DNA from: JAXGYV01 sp040772045
GTDB taxonomy: Bacteria > Actinomycetota > Thermoleophilia > UBA2241
DNA: 64,000 bases
Assembly (NCBI GenBank): GCA_040772045.1
Contig: JAXGYV010000006.1
Location: forward strand, 49,021-113,020
Direction of reading: 5' to 3'
Position 1 is the stretch's first letter. Every line of letters starts with the position of its first letter. A program made the translations under genes and the position numbers. Positions 47,322 through 56,102 of the stretch are shown here, in pieces. The notes beneath the pieces are model-generated. The model was not told the DNA's origin and ran no database searches. It saw only the letters and a program-made list of their open reading frames with translations.

Positions 47322-50300
47322 GTGGTGGAGGGGCGTGGCGTGCGCGAGGTGGTCATCGACAATCCGGTCATCAATTCGGCCTTCGAGGAGCCGACGTGCC
47401 ACTACCGCTTCGACGACGACGGCATCACCAGCGAGATCATCCAGAAGCGCCGCCCGAGCGCCTACTTCATCCCCGTCGCGCAGCCCAAGAAGAAGGGTAA
47501 GCAGCTCGAGCTAGGCACCGAGTGGACCGAAGACAGGCTGCGTGAGAACGACTACATCAACGAGGTGCGCACGGCGGTTGGAGCCTGGCGCGCGCGCAAC
47601 TACCCCGGCATTACGCGCGTCACCCGCCGTCTGCTCGAGCACTGGCGACGCCCCGAGCGCGACCGTCGCCTCTTCTTCTGCCAGCTCGAGGCCGTCGAGA
47701 CGGCCATCTACTTGCGCGAGTACGTGCCCAAGCTGGGCAATCCGTATCTGCTCAATCGTCTGAAGGACGAGAACGAGGCGGCCAACCCCGGCCTCGATCG
47801 GCGCGCCTTCAAGATGGCCACCGGCAGCGGCAAGACGGTAGTGATGGCCATGCTCATCGCCTGGCAGGCGCTCAACAAGATCGAGGCGTCGCAGGATGCA
47901 CGCTTCAGCGACGCCTTCCTCATCGTCGCTCCCGGCATCACCATCCGCGACCGGCTGCGCGTGCTGTTGCCCAACGACCCCGGCAACTACTACCGCGCGC
48001 ACGACGTAGTGCCCGCCGAGCAGATGGAGCGCCTCAACCGCGCCAAGGTAATCATCACCAACTACCACGCCTTCCTGCCGCGCGAGACGATCAAGGCCGG
48101 CTCGCTCACCAAGAAGCTGCTCGCCGGCCGCCAGGGGGGCGAGCAGAGTCCCTTCACCGAGACGCCGGCTCAGATGGTGCGCCGGGTGTGCCGCGAGTTC
48201 GGCAACAAGCGCAACATCGTGGTCATCAACGACGAGGCGCACCACTGCTATCGTCGCCGGCCGGCGGGTGCTGCCGGGGCGAGCGCCGGCGAGGCCGGCG
48301 CCGAAGAGAAGCTCAAGGGCGAGGACCTCAGGGAAGCGCGGCGGCGCGAGGAAGAAGCGCGCGTGTGGATCAGCGGTCTGGAGGCCATCAAGGCCAAGGT
48401 AGGCGTTCGCGCCATCTACGACCTCTCGGCCACGCCCTTCTTCCTGCGCGGCTCCGGCTACAGCGAGGGCACACTCTTCCCCTGGGTGGTCAGCGATTTC
48501 TCGCTGGTCGATGCCATCGAGTGCGGCATCGTCAAGGTGCCGCGCGTGCCGGTGGCCGACAACTCGATGGCCGCCGACATACCCATGTACCGTCACCTTT
48601 GGCCGCACGTCAAAGACAGCCTCCCCAAGAAGGGCCGCAAGACTGGTGAGCTGGCCGGCGGCATGCCGAAGCTGCCCAAGGAACTCGAAGGTGCCCTCGA
48701 GACTCTCTACGGCAACTACGAGAAGTACTACCAGGCCTGGCAGGCGGCGGCTGAGAACGCCGGCGACGGCAGCCGCCTCACTCCCCCCGTGTTCATCGTC
48801 GTCTGCAACAACACCAACGTCTCCAAGCTGGTCTTCGACTGGATCGCCGGCTGGGAGCAGTCCGAGGGCGAGGGCGAGGACTCCCATACGACCGTTGCCG
48901 CTGGCAGGCTCAAACTGTTCAGCAACGTCTCCTTCGGGCAATGGACCGACCGTCCCAACACCATCCTGGTCGACTCCTCGCAGCTCGAGTCGGGCGAGGC
49001 CATGAGCGCCGAGTTCAAGAAGGTGGCGGCGCGCGAGATCGCCGAGTTCAAGGCCGAGTACCGCCAGCGTTTCCCGGAGAAGGATCCCGAGGCGATCACC
49101 GACGAGGACCTGCTCCGCGAGGTCATGAACACCGTGGGTAAGCCCGGCCGCCTGGGCGAGCAGGTCAAGTGCGTGGTGAGCGTCTCCATGCTCACCGAGG
49201 GCTGGGACGCCAACACCGTGACGCACGTGCTCGGCGTGCGCGCCTTTTCCACGCAGCTTCTCTGCGAGCAGGTCGTGGGCCGGGCGCTGCGGCGCACCAC
49301 CTACGTGACCGACGAGAACGACCGCTTCCCGGCCGAGTACGCCGAGGTCTACGGCGTGCCGTTCTCGTTTATCCCCGTGGGCCCCGTGATCAGCACGCCG
49401 GTGTTGCCAAAGAAGGCGACGCGGGTGCGGGCTCTGCCCGAGCGCGTCGCCCACGAGATCACCTTCCCGCGCCTCACCGGCTACCGCTACGAGCTGACGG
49501 GGGAGAGGTTGCACGTACGGTTCGGCGAGGGCGCCGGCATGTCGCTCTCCACCGCCGACATCCCCACCGAGGTCGAGAACGCGCCGATCATCGGCGAGTC
49601 GGTGATCCACGATCTCGATCAGCTCAAGGAGCGGCGCGAGCAGGAGGTCGACTTTTTGCTCGCCAAGCTGGTCTACGAGAGGTACTTCTGTGCCAGCGAC
49701 GACGCCGGCGCCGACGCGCGCAAGCCCTGGCTCTTCCCGCAGCTTCTCGCCGCCGCGCGCGCTTGGCGCCGCCAGTGCCTTACGTGCAAAGACGACTGCT
49801 TCCCGCAGATGCTGCTGCTGGTGGAGTACGCGCACGCGGCGGCCGAGAAGATCTACCGCGCTATCGTCGACTCCACCCCCGGCGAGCGGCGCCTGCTGCC
49901 CATCCTGCAGCCCTACGACGCGGTTGGCTCCACCAGCTACGTCGACTTCGACACCGCCCGTCCGGTGATGGTCACCAACCCCGAGAAATGCCACATCTCG
50001 CACGTGGTCTGCGACAGCAACTGGGAAGTCAAGATGGCGCAGGTGTTCGAGAGCATCCAGGGCATGGATGAGGTCGAGAGTTACGTGAAGAACCACAACC
50101 TCGGCTTCACCATCCCCTATACCTACGAGGGTGAGGCGCACAACTACACCCCCGACTTCATCGTGCGGCTGCGTCCGGGCGCACAGACGGGCGTGAGCGC
50201 TCCCGCCGACGCGGGCGACGGGCAGGCGCTCCTCAACCTCATCGTCGAGGTCTCGGGCGAGGCCAAGCTCGAGAAAGCCGCCAAGGTGCAGACGGCTCGG

Positions 50301-50438
50301 TCGCTCTGGGTGCCGGCGGTCAACAACGATGGGCGTTTCGGCCGTTGGGCCTTCCTCGAGATCACCGAACCGTGGGACGCGAAGAACACGATTCGTGCAC
50401 ATGTGACGCAGGCCAGGCAGCGCGAAGTGGCGACGTGA
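47322..50438 (+). CDS. Type III-like restriction helicase-nuclease (BPTD_3080-type Res)
   Basis: 1038 aa from GTG 47322. Helicase motifs: Walker A MATGSGKT (about 165-172), DEAH in INDEAHHC (about 301-308), motif III YDLSATPFF, and motif VI EQVVGRALRR (about 649). The C-terminal nuclease has a PD-(D/E)XK layout: NWEVKMAQVFE, then YTPDFIV (about 942) and LIVEVSGEAK (about 972). This is the translocating and cutting subunit of a restriction system and should need the methyltransferase encoded downstream for target recognition and self-protection. It is intact and overlaps the next gene by GTGA. The methyltransferase is broken in this sequence, which is odd. Confidence 0.9.
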   Translation: MVEGRGVREVVIDNPVINSAFEEPTCHYRFDDDGITSEIIQKRRPSAYFIPVAQPKKKGKQLELGTEWTEDRLRENDYINEVRTAVGAWRARNYPGITRVTRRLLEHWRRPERDRRLFFCQLEAVETAIYLREYVPKLGNPYLLNRLKDENEAANPGLDRRAFKMATGSGKTVVMAMLIAWQALNKIEASQDARFSDAFLIVAPGITIRDRLRVLLPNDPGNYYRAHDVVPAEQMERLNRAKVIITNYHAFLPRETIKAGSLTKKLLAGRQGGEQSPFTETPAQMVRRVCREFGNKRNIVVINDEAHHCYRRRPAGAAGASAGEAGAEEKLKGEDLREARRREEEARVWISGLEAIKAKVGVRAIYDLSATPFFLRGSGYSEGTLFPWVVSDFSLVDAIECGIVKVPRVPVADNSMAADIPMYRHLWPHVKDSLPKKGRKTGELAGGMPKLPKELEGALETLYGNYEKYYQAWQAAAENAGDGSRLTPPVFIVVCNNTNVSKLVFDWIAGWEQSEGEGEDSHTTVAAGRLKLFSNVSFGQWTDRPNTILVDSSQLESGEAMSAEFKKVAAREIAEFKAEYRQRFPEKDPEAITDEDLLREVMNTVGKPGRLGEQVKCVVSVSMLTEGWDANTVTHVLGVRAFSTQLLCEQVVGRALRRTTYVTDENDRFPAEYAEVYGVPFSFIPVGPVISTPVLPKKATRVRALPERVAHEITFPRLTGYRYELTGERLHVRFGEGAGMSLSTADIPTEVENAPIIGESVIHDLDQLKERREQEVDFLLAKLVYERYFCASDDAGADARKPWLFPQLLAAARAWRRQCLTCKDDCFPQMLLLVEYAHAAAEKIYRAIVDSTPGERRLLPILQPYDAVGSTSYVDFDTARPVMVTNPEKCHISHVVCDSNWEVKMAQVFESIQGMDEVESYVKNHNLGFTIPYTYEGEAHNYTPDFIVRLRPGAQTGVSAPADAGDGQALLNLIVEVSGEAKLEKAAKVQTARSLWVPAVNNDGRFGRWAFLEITEPWDAKNTIRAHVTQARQREVAT

Positions 50439-51079
50439 GACACACAACCCCCGGCTACTCCGGAGGAGAGACGCTCGGCGGAGCGGACGTCGCCTTGCCG
50501 GATGCCAGCATCCTCAACTTCTGGCAGTGGGCCTACAGCGATCTCGCCGACAACGTGAATCGAGGCGTCTTTGCAGAATGGATGGTTGCGAAACTGCTCG
50601 GTCTCTCCTACACGGAGTGCCGACCGCCATGGCAGGCGTGGGACATCACTTCACCGGAGGGCGTCCGCATCGAGGTCAAGGCGTCGGCGTACGTTCACTC
50701 CTGGACGACAGCAGGCTCGACGACTTCGCAAGCTGCAAAGCCGACGCGTATCGAGTTCACTAACCTGTGTACTAGGGCGTATGTCGACGAGGCGCAGACG
50801 AAACTCGCCGCGGAACCGACGTACAACGCCGATCTGTACGTGTTCTGCATGCAGACAAACCCCGACCCACAGACGTGGGACGCGCTCGACCTGAATCAAT
50901 GGGAGTTCTATCTGGTGCCCAAGGCGACGCTGGAGGCGCACGGCTGCAAGTCCATGAGTCTCAACCGGGTGTGCCAGCTGTGCGGCAGCTCGCTGACCGC
51001 AGCCGAGTTCCGCAAGGCTGCTCTGCAGATGATCGCGCAGGCAGAGACACCTGAGACAACAATCCCGAGAGAGAAGTGA
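50435..51079 (+). CDS. PD-(D/E)XK-like protein between Res and Mod
   Basis: 214 aa from GTG 50435, overlapping the Res stop. FAEWMVAKLLGL, then Asp70 in AWDI and Glu80-x-Lys82 in IEVKAS follow the nuclease fold pattern of an early helix plus a D...ExK core. A CQLCGSS pair near the C-terminus may bind metal. The tight coupling to Res and its place before Mod suggest an accessory nuclease or specificity factor of this restriction system. I do not know a characterised homologue. Confidence 0.7.
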   Translation: MRHTTPGYSGGETLGGADVALPDASILNFWQWAYSDLADNVNRGVFAEWMVAKLLGLSYTECRPPWQAWDITSPEGVRIEVKASAYVHSWTTAGSTTSQAAKPTRIEFTNLCTRAYVDEAQTKLAAEPTYNADLYVFCMQTNPDPQTWDALDLNQWEFYLVPKATLEAHGCKSMSLNRVCQLCGSSLTAAEFRKAALQMIAQAETPETTIPREK

Positions 51080-51095
51080 TGGAGGCGATCGGCTG

Positions 51096-52226
51096 ATGGC
51101 CAGACAGAGAAAACCGAATGGCCCCAAGCCCGTCGAGACCTACCGGCACGACGACAAGCGCACCAACATCCCCACCAACGAGCTGCGCGGCTTCGTGGAG
51201 GGTGACGAGTCGCAGCCGGGCCGCATGCTCTACCCCCGCGACCCCTCGCTCGACCCGCAGCTCGTCTGGAAGGGCAAGGACGAGCAGGACGCCCGCGACC
51301 TCGAGGTGCCGGTCGTCCCCATCTACATCCAGGAGAAGATCCTGCCGCAGGTGATCATCGAGAACCTGCGCGACACGGCGCGCAAGGGCGAGCCCGAGCC
51401 CGAGATGACGCTGTTCGACGACTACGACGGCATCGAGTTCCAGGAGCTGGTCGAGTTCTACCGCCACGAGCAGAACTGGGCCAACCGCATGATCCTCGGC
51501 GACTCGCTGCTGGTGATGACCTCGCTGGCCGAGAAGGAGGGCCTCAAGGGCAAGGTCCAGATGATCTACATGGACCCGCCGTACGGCATCAAGTTCGGCA
51601 GCAACTGGCAGGTGAGCACGCGCAAGCGCGACGTGAAGGACGGCAAGGCCGAAGACGCGACCCGCCAGCCCGAGCAGATCAAGGCGTTCCGCGACACCTG
51701 GGAGCTCGGCATCCACTCGTACCTCGCGTACCTGCGCGACCGCCTGACGGTCGCGCGCGAGCTCCTCACCGAGAGCGGCAGCATCTTCGTGCAGATCGGC
51801 GACGAGAACGTCCACCTCGTGCGCTGCGTGATGGATGAGGTGTTCGGCGCTGAGAACTTCGTGAATCTGATTACGTTCAAGAAGACCACCGGCGCCAGAG
51901 CCGGCACCACCGATGTGCTCGCGTCGGTCAACGACTACGTGCTCTGGTTCGCCAAGTCGAGGGACGAGGTCAAGTACCGGCGGGTCTTCAAGGGCAAGGA
52001 GCAGGCGGCCTCGGCGGCGCCCAGTACCCAAGCTCGAACTCGAGGGTGGCGTGCGGCGCAGGGCGTCAGCCGCGCGAGCAAATCAACCCCCAGTGGGCGC
52101 CGTTTCTACCGTGTCTCCGACATGACGTCTCAGATCTGCTGGGCCGACCACGGTCTTCTCAGTCGAGCTTGCCGGCTCGGAGTACGTCCCATCAAGGGAG
52201 GATGGAAGACCAACTCCGAAGGATGA
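51096..52226 (+). CDS. Mod-type DNA methyltransferase, N-terminal part (frame lost after about 52,003)
   Basis: ATG 51096. The first 300 residues are clean: NWANRMILGDSLLVM, then catalytic motif IV MDPPYGIKFGSN (about 51,563-51,600) and SGSIFVQIGDENVHL. The order of motif IV before the SAM-binding motif I marks a beta-class N6-adenine or N4-cytosine methyltransferase of type III systems. From about 52,003 the frame is lost, and the formal product ends at 52226 with only stretches such as FYRVSDMTSQ and GGWKTNSEG still in frame. As written this product lacks the SAM-binding motif I and cannot methylate. Confidence 0.85.
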   Translation: MARQRKPNGPKPVETYRHDDKRTNIPTNELRGFVEGDESQPGRMLYPRDPSLDPQLVWKGKDEQDARDLEVPVVPIYIQEKILPQVIIENLRDTARKGEPEPEMTLFDDYDGIEFQELVEFYRHEQNWANRMILGDSLLVMTSLAEKEGLKGKVQMIYMDPPYGIKFGSNWQVSTRKRDVKDGKAEDATRQPEQIKAFRDTWELGIHSYLAYLRDRLTVARELLTESGSIFVQIGDENVHLVRCVMDEVFGAENFVNLITFKKTTGARAGTTDVLASVNDYVLWFAKSRDEVKYRRVFKGKEQAASAAPSTQARTRGWRAAQGVSRASKSTPSGRRFYRVSDMTSQICWADHGLLSRACRLGVRPIKGGWKTNSEG

Positions 52227-52705
52227 CGCGCCTTGCAGCAGGCGAACAGGTTGACTGCGCTCGGCAAGACGCTCCTCTTCGTACGCTACATCGACGATTT
52301 CCCCGTGTCACCGTTCAACAACTTGTGGGATGACACGGTGACATCCGGCTTCGGTGATCCCAAGGTGTACGTAGTCCAGACCGAACGCCAAGGTCATCGA
52401 GCGGTGCGCGCTGATGGCTGCGAGATCCAGGAGATCTCGTCCTTGATCCAACCTGTGGAAGCGGCACGACGGCGACGGTCGCCGAGCAGAGCGGGCGCCG
52501 CTGGATCACCGTCGACACAAGCCGTGTCGCTCTCGCTCTGGCGCGCACTCGCCTCATGGGCGCGCGCTTCCTGTATTACCTACTCGCGGACTCTGAGGGG
52601 GCGAAGCGCGAGGCCGAGCTGACTGGCGTCCCGCCGGCGGCCTCGGCCCACTCCCACGACGTGCGCAAGGGTTTCGTCTACAAGCGCGTGCCGCACTCGC
52701 CCTGA
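52004..52705 (+). pseudogene. Central part of the methyltransferase with about eleven frame changes
   Basis: Family-like protein pieces succeed each other in changing frames: GGLGGAQY (52,004), KLELEGGVRRR (52,030), REQINPQWAP, FYRVSDMTSQ, GPTTVFSVELAGSEYVPS (52,141), GGWKTNSEG, MTRLAA (52,223), QANRLTALGKTLLFVRYIDD (about 52,236), NAKVIERC (52,384), then VLDPTCGSGTTATVAEQ (52,439), which is the SAM-binding motif I. The last step, at 52,702, restores the frame of the downstream part. Motifs I and IV are both preserved, so the damage consists almost only of small indels. Confidence 0.8.
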
Positions 52706-52740
52706 AGTCGATCGCCAACAACCCCGACATTCGCGAGGGC

Positions 52741-53793
52741 ATGTCGCGCGAGGAGATCGACGCCGCCATCCGCCGTCACGCCGACACCGAGCTGCTCTAC
52801 GACCAGCCCTACGAGGACAACTCGCGCATCCGCGTGACCGGGCCGTTCACGGTCGAGAGCCTCTCGCCGCATCGGGTGCTGACCGGCGCGGACGACGGGG
52901 CGGCCGCTCGCGAGGCGGCGGACGGGCCGGCCGGCGCAGCTCCGCCGACCCCCTCCGCGCCTGCCCGCGACGCCGCCGACTTCGTCGCCGTCATCCTCGA
53001 GAACCTGCGCAAGGCCGGCGTTCAGAACACCGTCAAGCAGGAGCGCCTCGTCTTCGACCGCATCGAGCCCTACGCCGGCACCTACGTCCAGGCCGTCGGC
53101 GAGTACACCGACGCCGCCGGCAAGACCCTGCGCGCCGCCATCTCTATCGGCCCCGAGTACGGCACCGTCGACTCCACCTGGGTCAAGGAGGCGGCCAAGG
53201 AGGCGCGCCGGGGCGAGGGCTTCCCGCTGCTCGTGGTCTGCGCCTTCGCCTTCGGTCCCTACGTCGGTGAGGAGGCCAAGCAGTGGGGCAACCTCACCAT
53301 CCTCATCACCCGCATGAACCCCGACCTCGCCATGGACACCGCCGACCAGAAGCTCCTCAAGAGCACCGGCGCCGGCAACCTCTTCATGGTCTTCGGCGAG
53401 CCCGACCTCGAACTGAGCACCCTCCCCGACGGCAAGCTGCAGGTGGAGCTGCGCGGCCTCGACGTCTACGACCCCACCACCGGCGAGATCCGCAGCAACA
53501 CCACCGACGAGATCGCCTGCTGGTTCATCGACAGCGACTACAACGAGGAGAGCTTCTTCGTCCGCCACGCCTACTTCACCGGCGCCGACGAGCCCTACAA
53601 GAAGCTCCAGCGCGCCCTGCGGTCCGAGATCGACGAGGCCGCCTGGTCAACCCTGTATGCCACCGTGAGCCGGCCCTTTGAGGCACCGTCAACCGGCAAG
53701 ATCGCGGTGAAGGTCATCAACCACTACGGGGACGAGGTGTTGAAGGTGTACGCGGTCGGCCTAGCGGCGGCCCCGTCCGCTATCGATAGGTGA
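52741..53793 (+). CDS. Mod-type DNA methyltransferase, C-terminal part
   Basis: Open from CTG 52,702 (LKSIANNPDIREGM) to 53793; ATG 52741 is the first start. It holds the C-terminal domain of large type III-like Mod proteins (ADTELLYDQPYEDNSRIRVT, PFTVESLSPHRV, later GLDVYDPTTGEIRS and IDSDYNEESFFVRHAYF), which is thought to bind Res and DNA. It contains no catalytic motif, so it is not an independent enzyme. It belongs to the same broken gene as 51096-52226. Confidence 0.8.
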   Translation: MSREEIDAAIRRHADTELLYDQPYEDNSRIRVTGPFTVESLSPHRVLTGADDGAAAREAADGPAGAAPPTPSAPARDAADFVAVILENLRKAGVQNTVKQERLVFDRIEPYAGTYVQAVGEYTDAAGKTLRAAISIGPEYGTVDSTWVKEAAKEARRGEGFPLLVVCAFAFGPYVGEEAKQWGNLTILITRMNPDLAMDTADQKLLKSTGAGNLFMVFGEPDLELSTLPDGKLQVELRGLDVYDPTTGEIRSNTTDEIACWFIDSDYNEESFFVRHAYFTGADEPYKKLQRALRSEIDEAAWSTLYATVSRPFEAPSTGKIAVKVINHYGDEVLKVYAVGLAAAPSAIDR

Positions 53794-53811
53794 TTTGAGA
53801 GGAGGAAGTCC

Positions 53812-54438
53812 GTGACGGAATTCTGCTACACCACCGTGCCGGGCAAGGTCAAGACGCTGCTATCGAAGATTCGTGAGGTGGGCGTCCCGCCGAAGGTCAC
53901 GGTGCAGTGGCTCAAGACCATCGGCTTCACGTCCAGCAACGACTCCTCGCTGATTGGCGTCTTGAAGCAGATTGATTTCGTCGATCAGGGGCGCGTGCCG
54001 ACAGCTCGCTGGAGTCAGTACCGCGGCGCCAATCACAAAGCAGTCTTGGGTGAGGCTATTCGCCACGGGTATGAGGACCTATTCGAGATCTACTCGGATG
54101 CCGACCAGCGTTCGCAGACAGAGCTGAGCCACGTTATCAGCCAGGGTTCAACTGGCGGGAAGCAGGTTATAGTCAAGACAGTCAGCACCTTCAAGTCGCT
54201 CACTGAATTGGCCGACTTCGCAACTCCCATCGACTCCCGGGACGACCAATCGGTCGAGGGGACCACAGCAATGCCCGAAGCTCGCCCGGCGCCATCGGGA
54301 GGTGGGCAGACGTCACGGCCCTCCGTGCACATTGACATACAGATCCACATCTCCCCCGAGGCTACGCTGGAGCAGATTGACAAGGTCTTCGAGAGCATGG
54401 CTCGGCACATCTACCGCGAAGCCACCGCTGAGCAATGA
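53812..54438 (+). CDS. DUF5343 domain protein
   Basis: 208 aa from GTG 53812 with GGAGGAAG upstream. The opening FCYTTVPGKVKTLLSKIREV, GVPPKVTVQWLKTIGFTSSN and VPTARWSQYR match DUF5343, probably a winged-helix-like module. A Pro/Gly-rich linker (about 155-175) leads to the conserved C-terminal strand-helix unit HIDIQIHISPEATLEQIDKV. Function is unknown; the family is frequent in defence islands. It lies 18 bp after the methyltransferase and overlaps the next gene (ATGA), so it forms a unit with it. Confidence 0.85.
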   Translation: MTEFCYTTVPGKVKTLLSKIREVGVPPKVTVQWLKTIGFTSSNDSSLIGVLKQIDFVDQGRVPTARWSQYRGANHKAVLGEAIRHGYEDLFEIYSDADQRSQTELSHVISQGSTGGKQVIVKTVSTFKSLTELADFATPIDSRDDQSVEGTTAMPEARPAPSGGGQTSRPSVHIDIQIHISPEATLEQIDKVFESMARHIYREATAEQ

Positions 54439-54947
54439 CTCGAGGTGCCGACGAGCTGTCACACGCTCGGGCAATCCAAATGGAGATCGATGCGGTCCTT
54501 GGGCCACCAGAGGAAGGCCTGCTATCAGAGACGCAGCGAGTGGTTCCAGGGTCTCTGGTTCGCGGGACCAGAGGCTACATCGAGCGAGTTGTGAACCAGG
54601 CCAACGGCGCTTACGAACACGGCTGGTACGACGCGTGTGCGGTCATGGTCAGACGTCTCATCGAGACGTTGATCATTGAGGCGTTTGAACACCACAAGCT
54701 CGACGCGAAGATCAAGAATCCGGCAGGGGATTTCTTCTATCTCCGTGACTTGGTTGACGCGTGCCTGAAGGAGCCCAGCTGGAGCCTCGGACGCAGCTGC
54801 AAGAGGGCGCTGCCAAGGCTCAAGGATATTGGCGACCAGTCAGCGCACAGCCGTCGCTACATTGCGCACCGTAGCGACATTGACGCAGTCCTGACGGACC
54901 TGCGCTTGGTTATACAGGAGTTCGTGTTCCTCGCGGGGCTCAAGTAG
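54435..54947 (+). CDS. DUF4145-like helical protein coupled to the DUF5343 gene
   Basis: 170 aa, ATG 54435 overlapping the previous stop. The conserved core YDACAVMVRRLIETLIIEAF, then DFFYLRDLVDAC and IGDQSAHSRRYIA resembles DUF4145-type helical bundles, which are often attached to restriction or abortive infection proteins. Similar folds occur in HEPN-like nucleases; a possible HEPN-type motif is not clearly present here. Coupled translation with DUF5343 suggests the pair acts together, perhaps as sensor and effector. No catalytic residue can be named. Confidence 0.7.
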   Translation: MTRGADELSHARAIQMEIDAVLGPPEEGLLSETQRVVPGSLVRGTRGYIERVVNQANGAYEHGWYDACAVMVRRLIETLIIEAFEHHKLDAKIKNPAGDFFYLRDLVDACLKEPSWSLGRSCKRALPRLKDIGDQSAHSRRYIAHRSDIDAVLTDLRLVIQEFVFLAGLK

Positions 54948-54951
54948 CACG

Positions 54952-56084
54952 ATGAACGGCGTCGGGCTCGGCTTCATCGCCAACACCGACTTCGGCTGGT
55001 TCTCGCACTTCCTGCATCGCGCCGAGCCACCAGACGAGGGCGACTTCTGGCAGCCCTCGCCGCACGGCTTCCGGGCGATTCCGCCGGGCGCGCCGTTCTT
55101 CTTCCGGCTCGGCGCGTCCTGGCCGCGGCAATTGCCGGCTTCGGGTTCTTCGCCGCTACGAGCGCGTGCCCGCGTGGCTCGCCTGGGAGTCCTTCGGCGG
55201 CAAGAACGGCACCGACACGTTCGCCGAGATGGCGGCGCGCATCGAGGCGATCCGCCGCCGCACGGGAGCGCCCTTCTCGCCCGCCCCCAGGACTAGCCAC
55301 CGTAGGCGGGCTGAGCGGCGCGGCGGGACGAAGCAGTGATCCGCGACGGACTACGAGGTCGGCTGCATCATGATCGCGCAGCCGGTCTTCTTCCATCGTG
55401 ACGACTGGGTCGTTGACCACGTCGACTGGCGCCTGCGCATCCAGGGCGGCAAGACCATCGATGTCGCGAGTGGCGACGGGCGACGCATCCCCGCGAGTGC
55501 CTGGAGCGCTCGGCGCGGCTGCGGCCGGAGGTGGAACCGCTCGCAGACGAGCTGCGCCGATACGGCGCGCCGCAAGTCGTGCAGCCGCGCCTCGGTCAGG
55601 GTACCTTCCGCATCGCCGTGACCAGCGCCTACGGCGCCTGCGCCGTCTGCGGTGAGCACTCGCTGCCCGCGCTCGGGGCCGCGCACGTGCGCCCCTACGC
55701 GGATGGCGGCACGCACGCCCTGCCCAACGGACTGCTCCTGCGCGCCGACATCCACCGCCTCTACGACACCGGCTACGTCACCGTCACGCCCGACTAATGC
55801 TCGCAGGTCCACGAAGAGCACGAAGCGCTATTGAGCGGCCGCCGGCTCGAAGGGCTCTGCGGCGGACGGACTACCGCTTCCGCGTCAGCCACGACCTCTT
55901 CGCCGACTTCCACAACGGCCGTGAGTACGAGCGCTTCGCCGGCCGCACCATCGCCGTCCCGCACGCTCTCACCGACCAGCCCGACCCCGAGCTGCTCGAT
56001 TGGCACGCCATCGAGGTGTTCAGGGAGTGGATCGCACCCTGGCGTCGCTCATGGGTGGACAATAGTTGTAGCACTTATGGTTAA
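54952..56084 (+). pseudogene. HNH endonuclease, broken in several frames
   Basis: Pieces of one HNH-type restriction endonuclease appear in order but in different frames: FIANTDFGWFSHFL and FWQPSPHGFRAI (from ATG 54952), IAGFGFF, RYERVPAWLAWESFGGK (55,154), DYEVGCIMIAQPVFF (55,349), RLGQGTFRIAVTSAYG with EHSLPALGAAHVRPYADGG (55,654) and HRLYDTGYVTVTPD, a stop at 55795-55797, and DYRFRVSHDLFADFHNGREY further on. The HNH core (AAHVRPYADGG...NGLLLRADIHRLYD) is intact at protein level. About 70 extra bases split VTVTPD from DYRFRV. As written the gene cannot be expressed whole. Confidence 0.78.
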
Positions 56085-56096
56085 GTGTGGTAACTT
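56066..56096 (+). promoter_or_regulatory. Promoter/operator of the first AbiE module
   Basis: TTGTAG (56066-56071) and TAACTT (56091-56096) form a plausible promoter with a 19-bp spacer that holds the palindrome CACTTA-TGGT-TAAGTG (56072-56087). The -10 ends 6 nt before ATG 56103, so the mRNA may be leaderless. The segment is AT-rich compared with its surroundings. Confidence 0.5.
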
Positions 56097-56102
56097 TTGT
56101 CC

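Noticed and set aside
47511..50447. 978-codon minus-strand frame opposite Res
   Set aside because: Length is caused by GC-rich third positions; the plus strand carries complete helicase and nuclease motifs.
54952..55296. Separate small gene at the start of the HNH region
   Set aside because: The N-terminal sequence is the opening of the HNH endonuclease; the rest of its formal product is frame-shifted noise.
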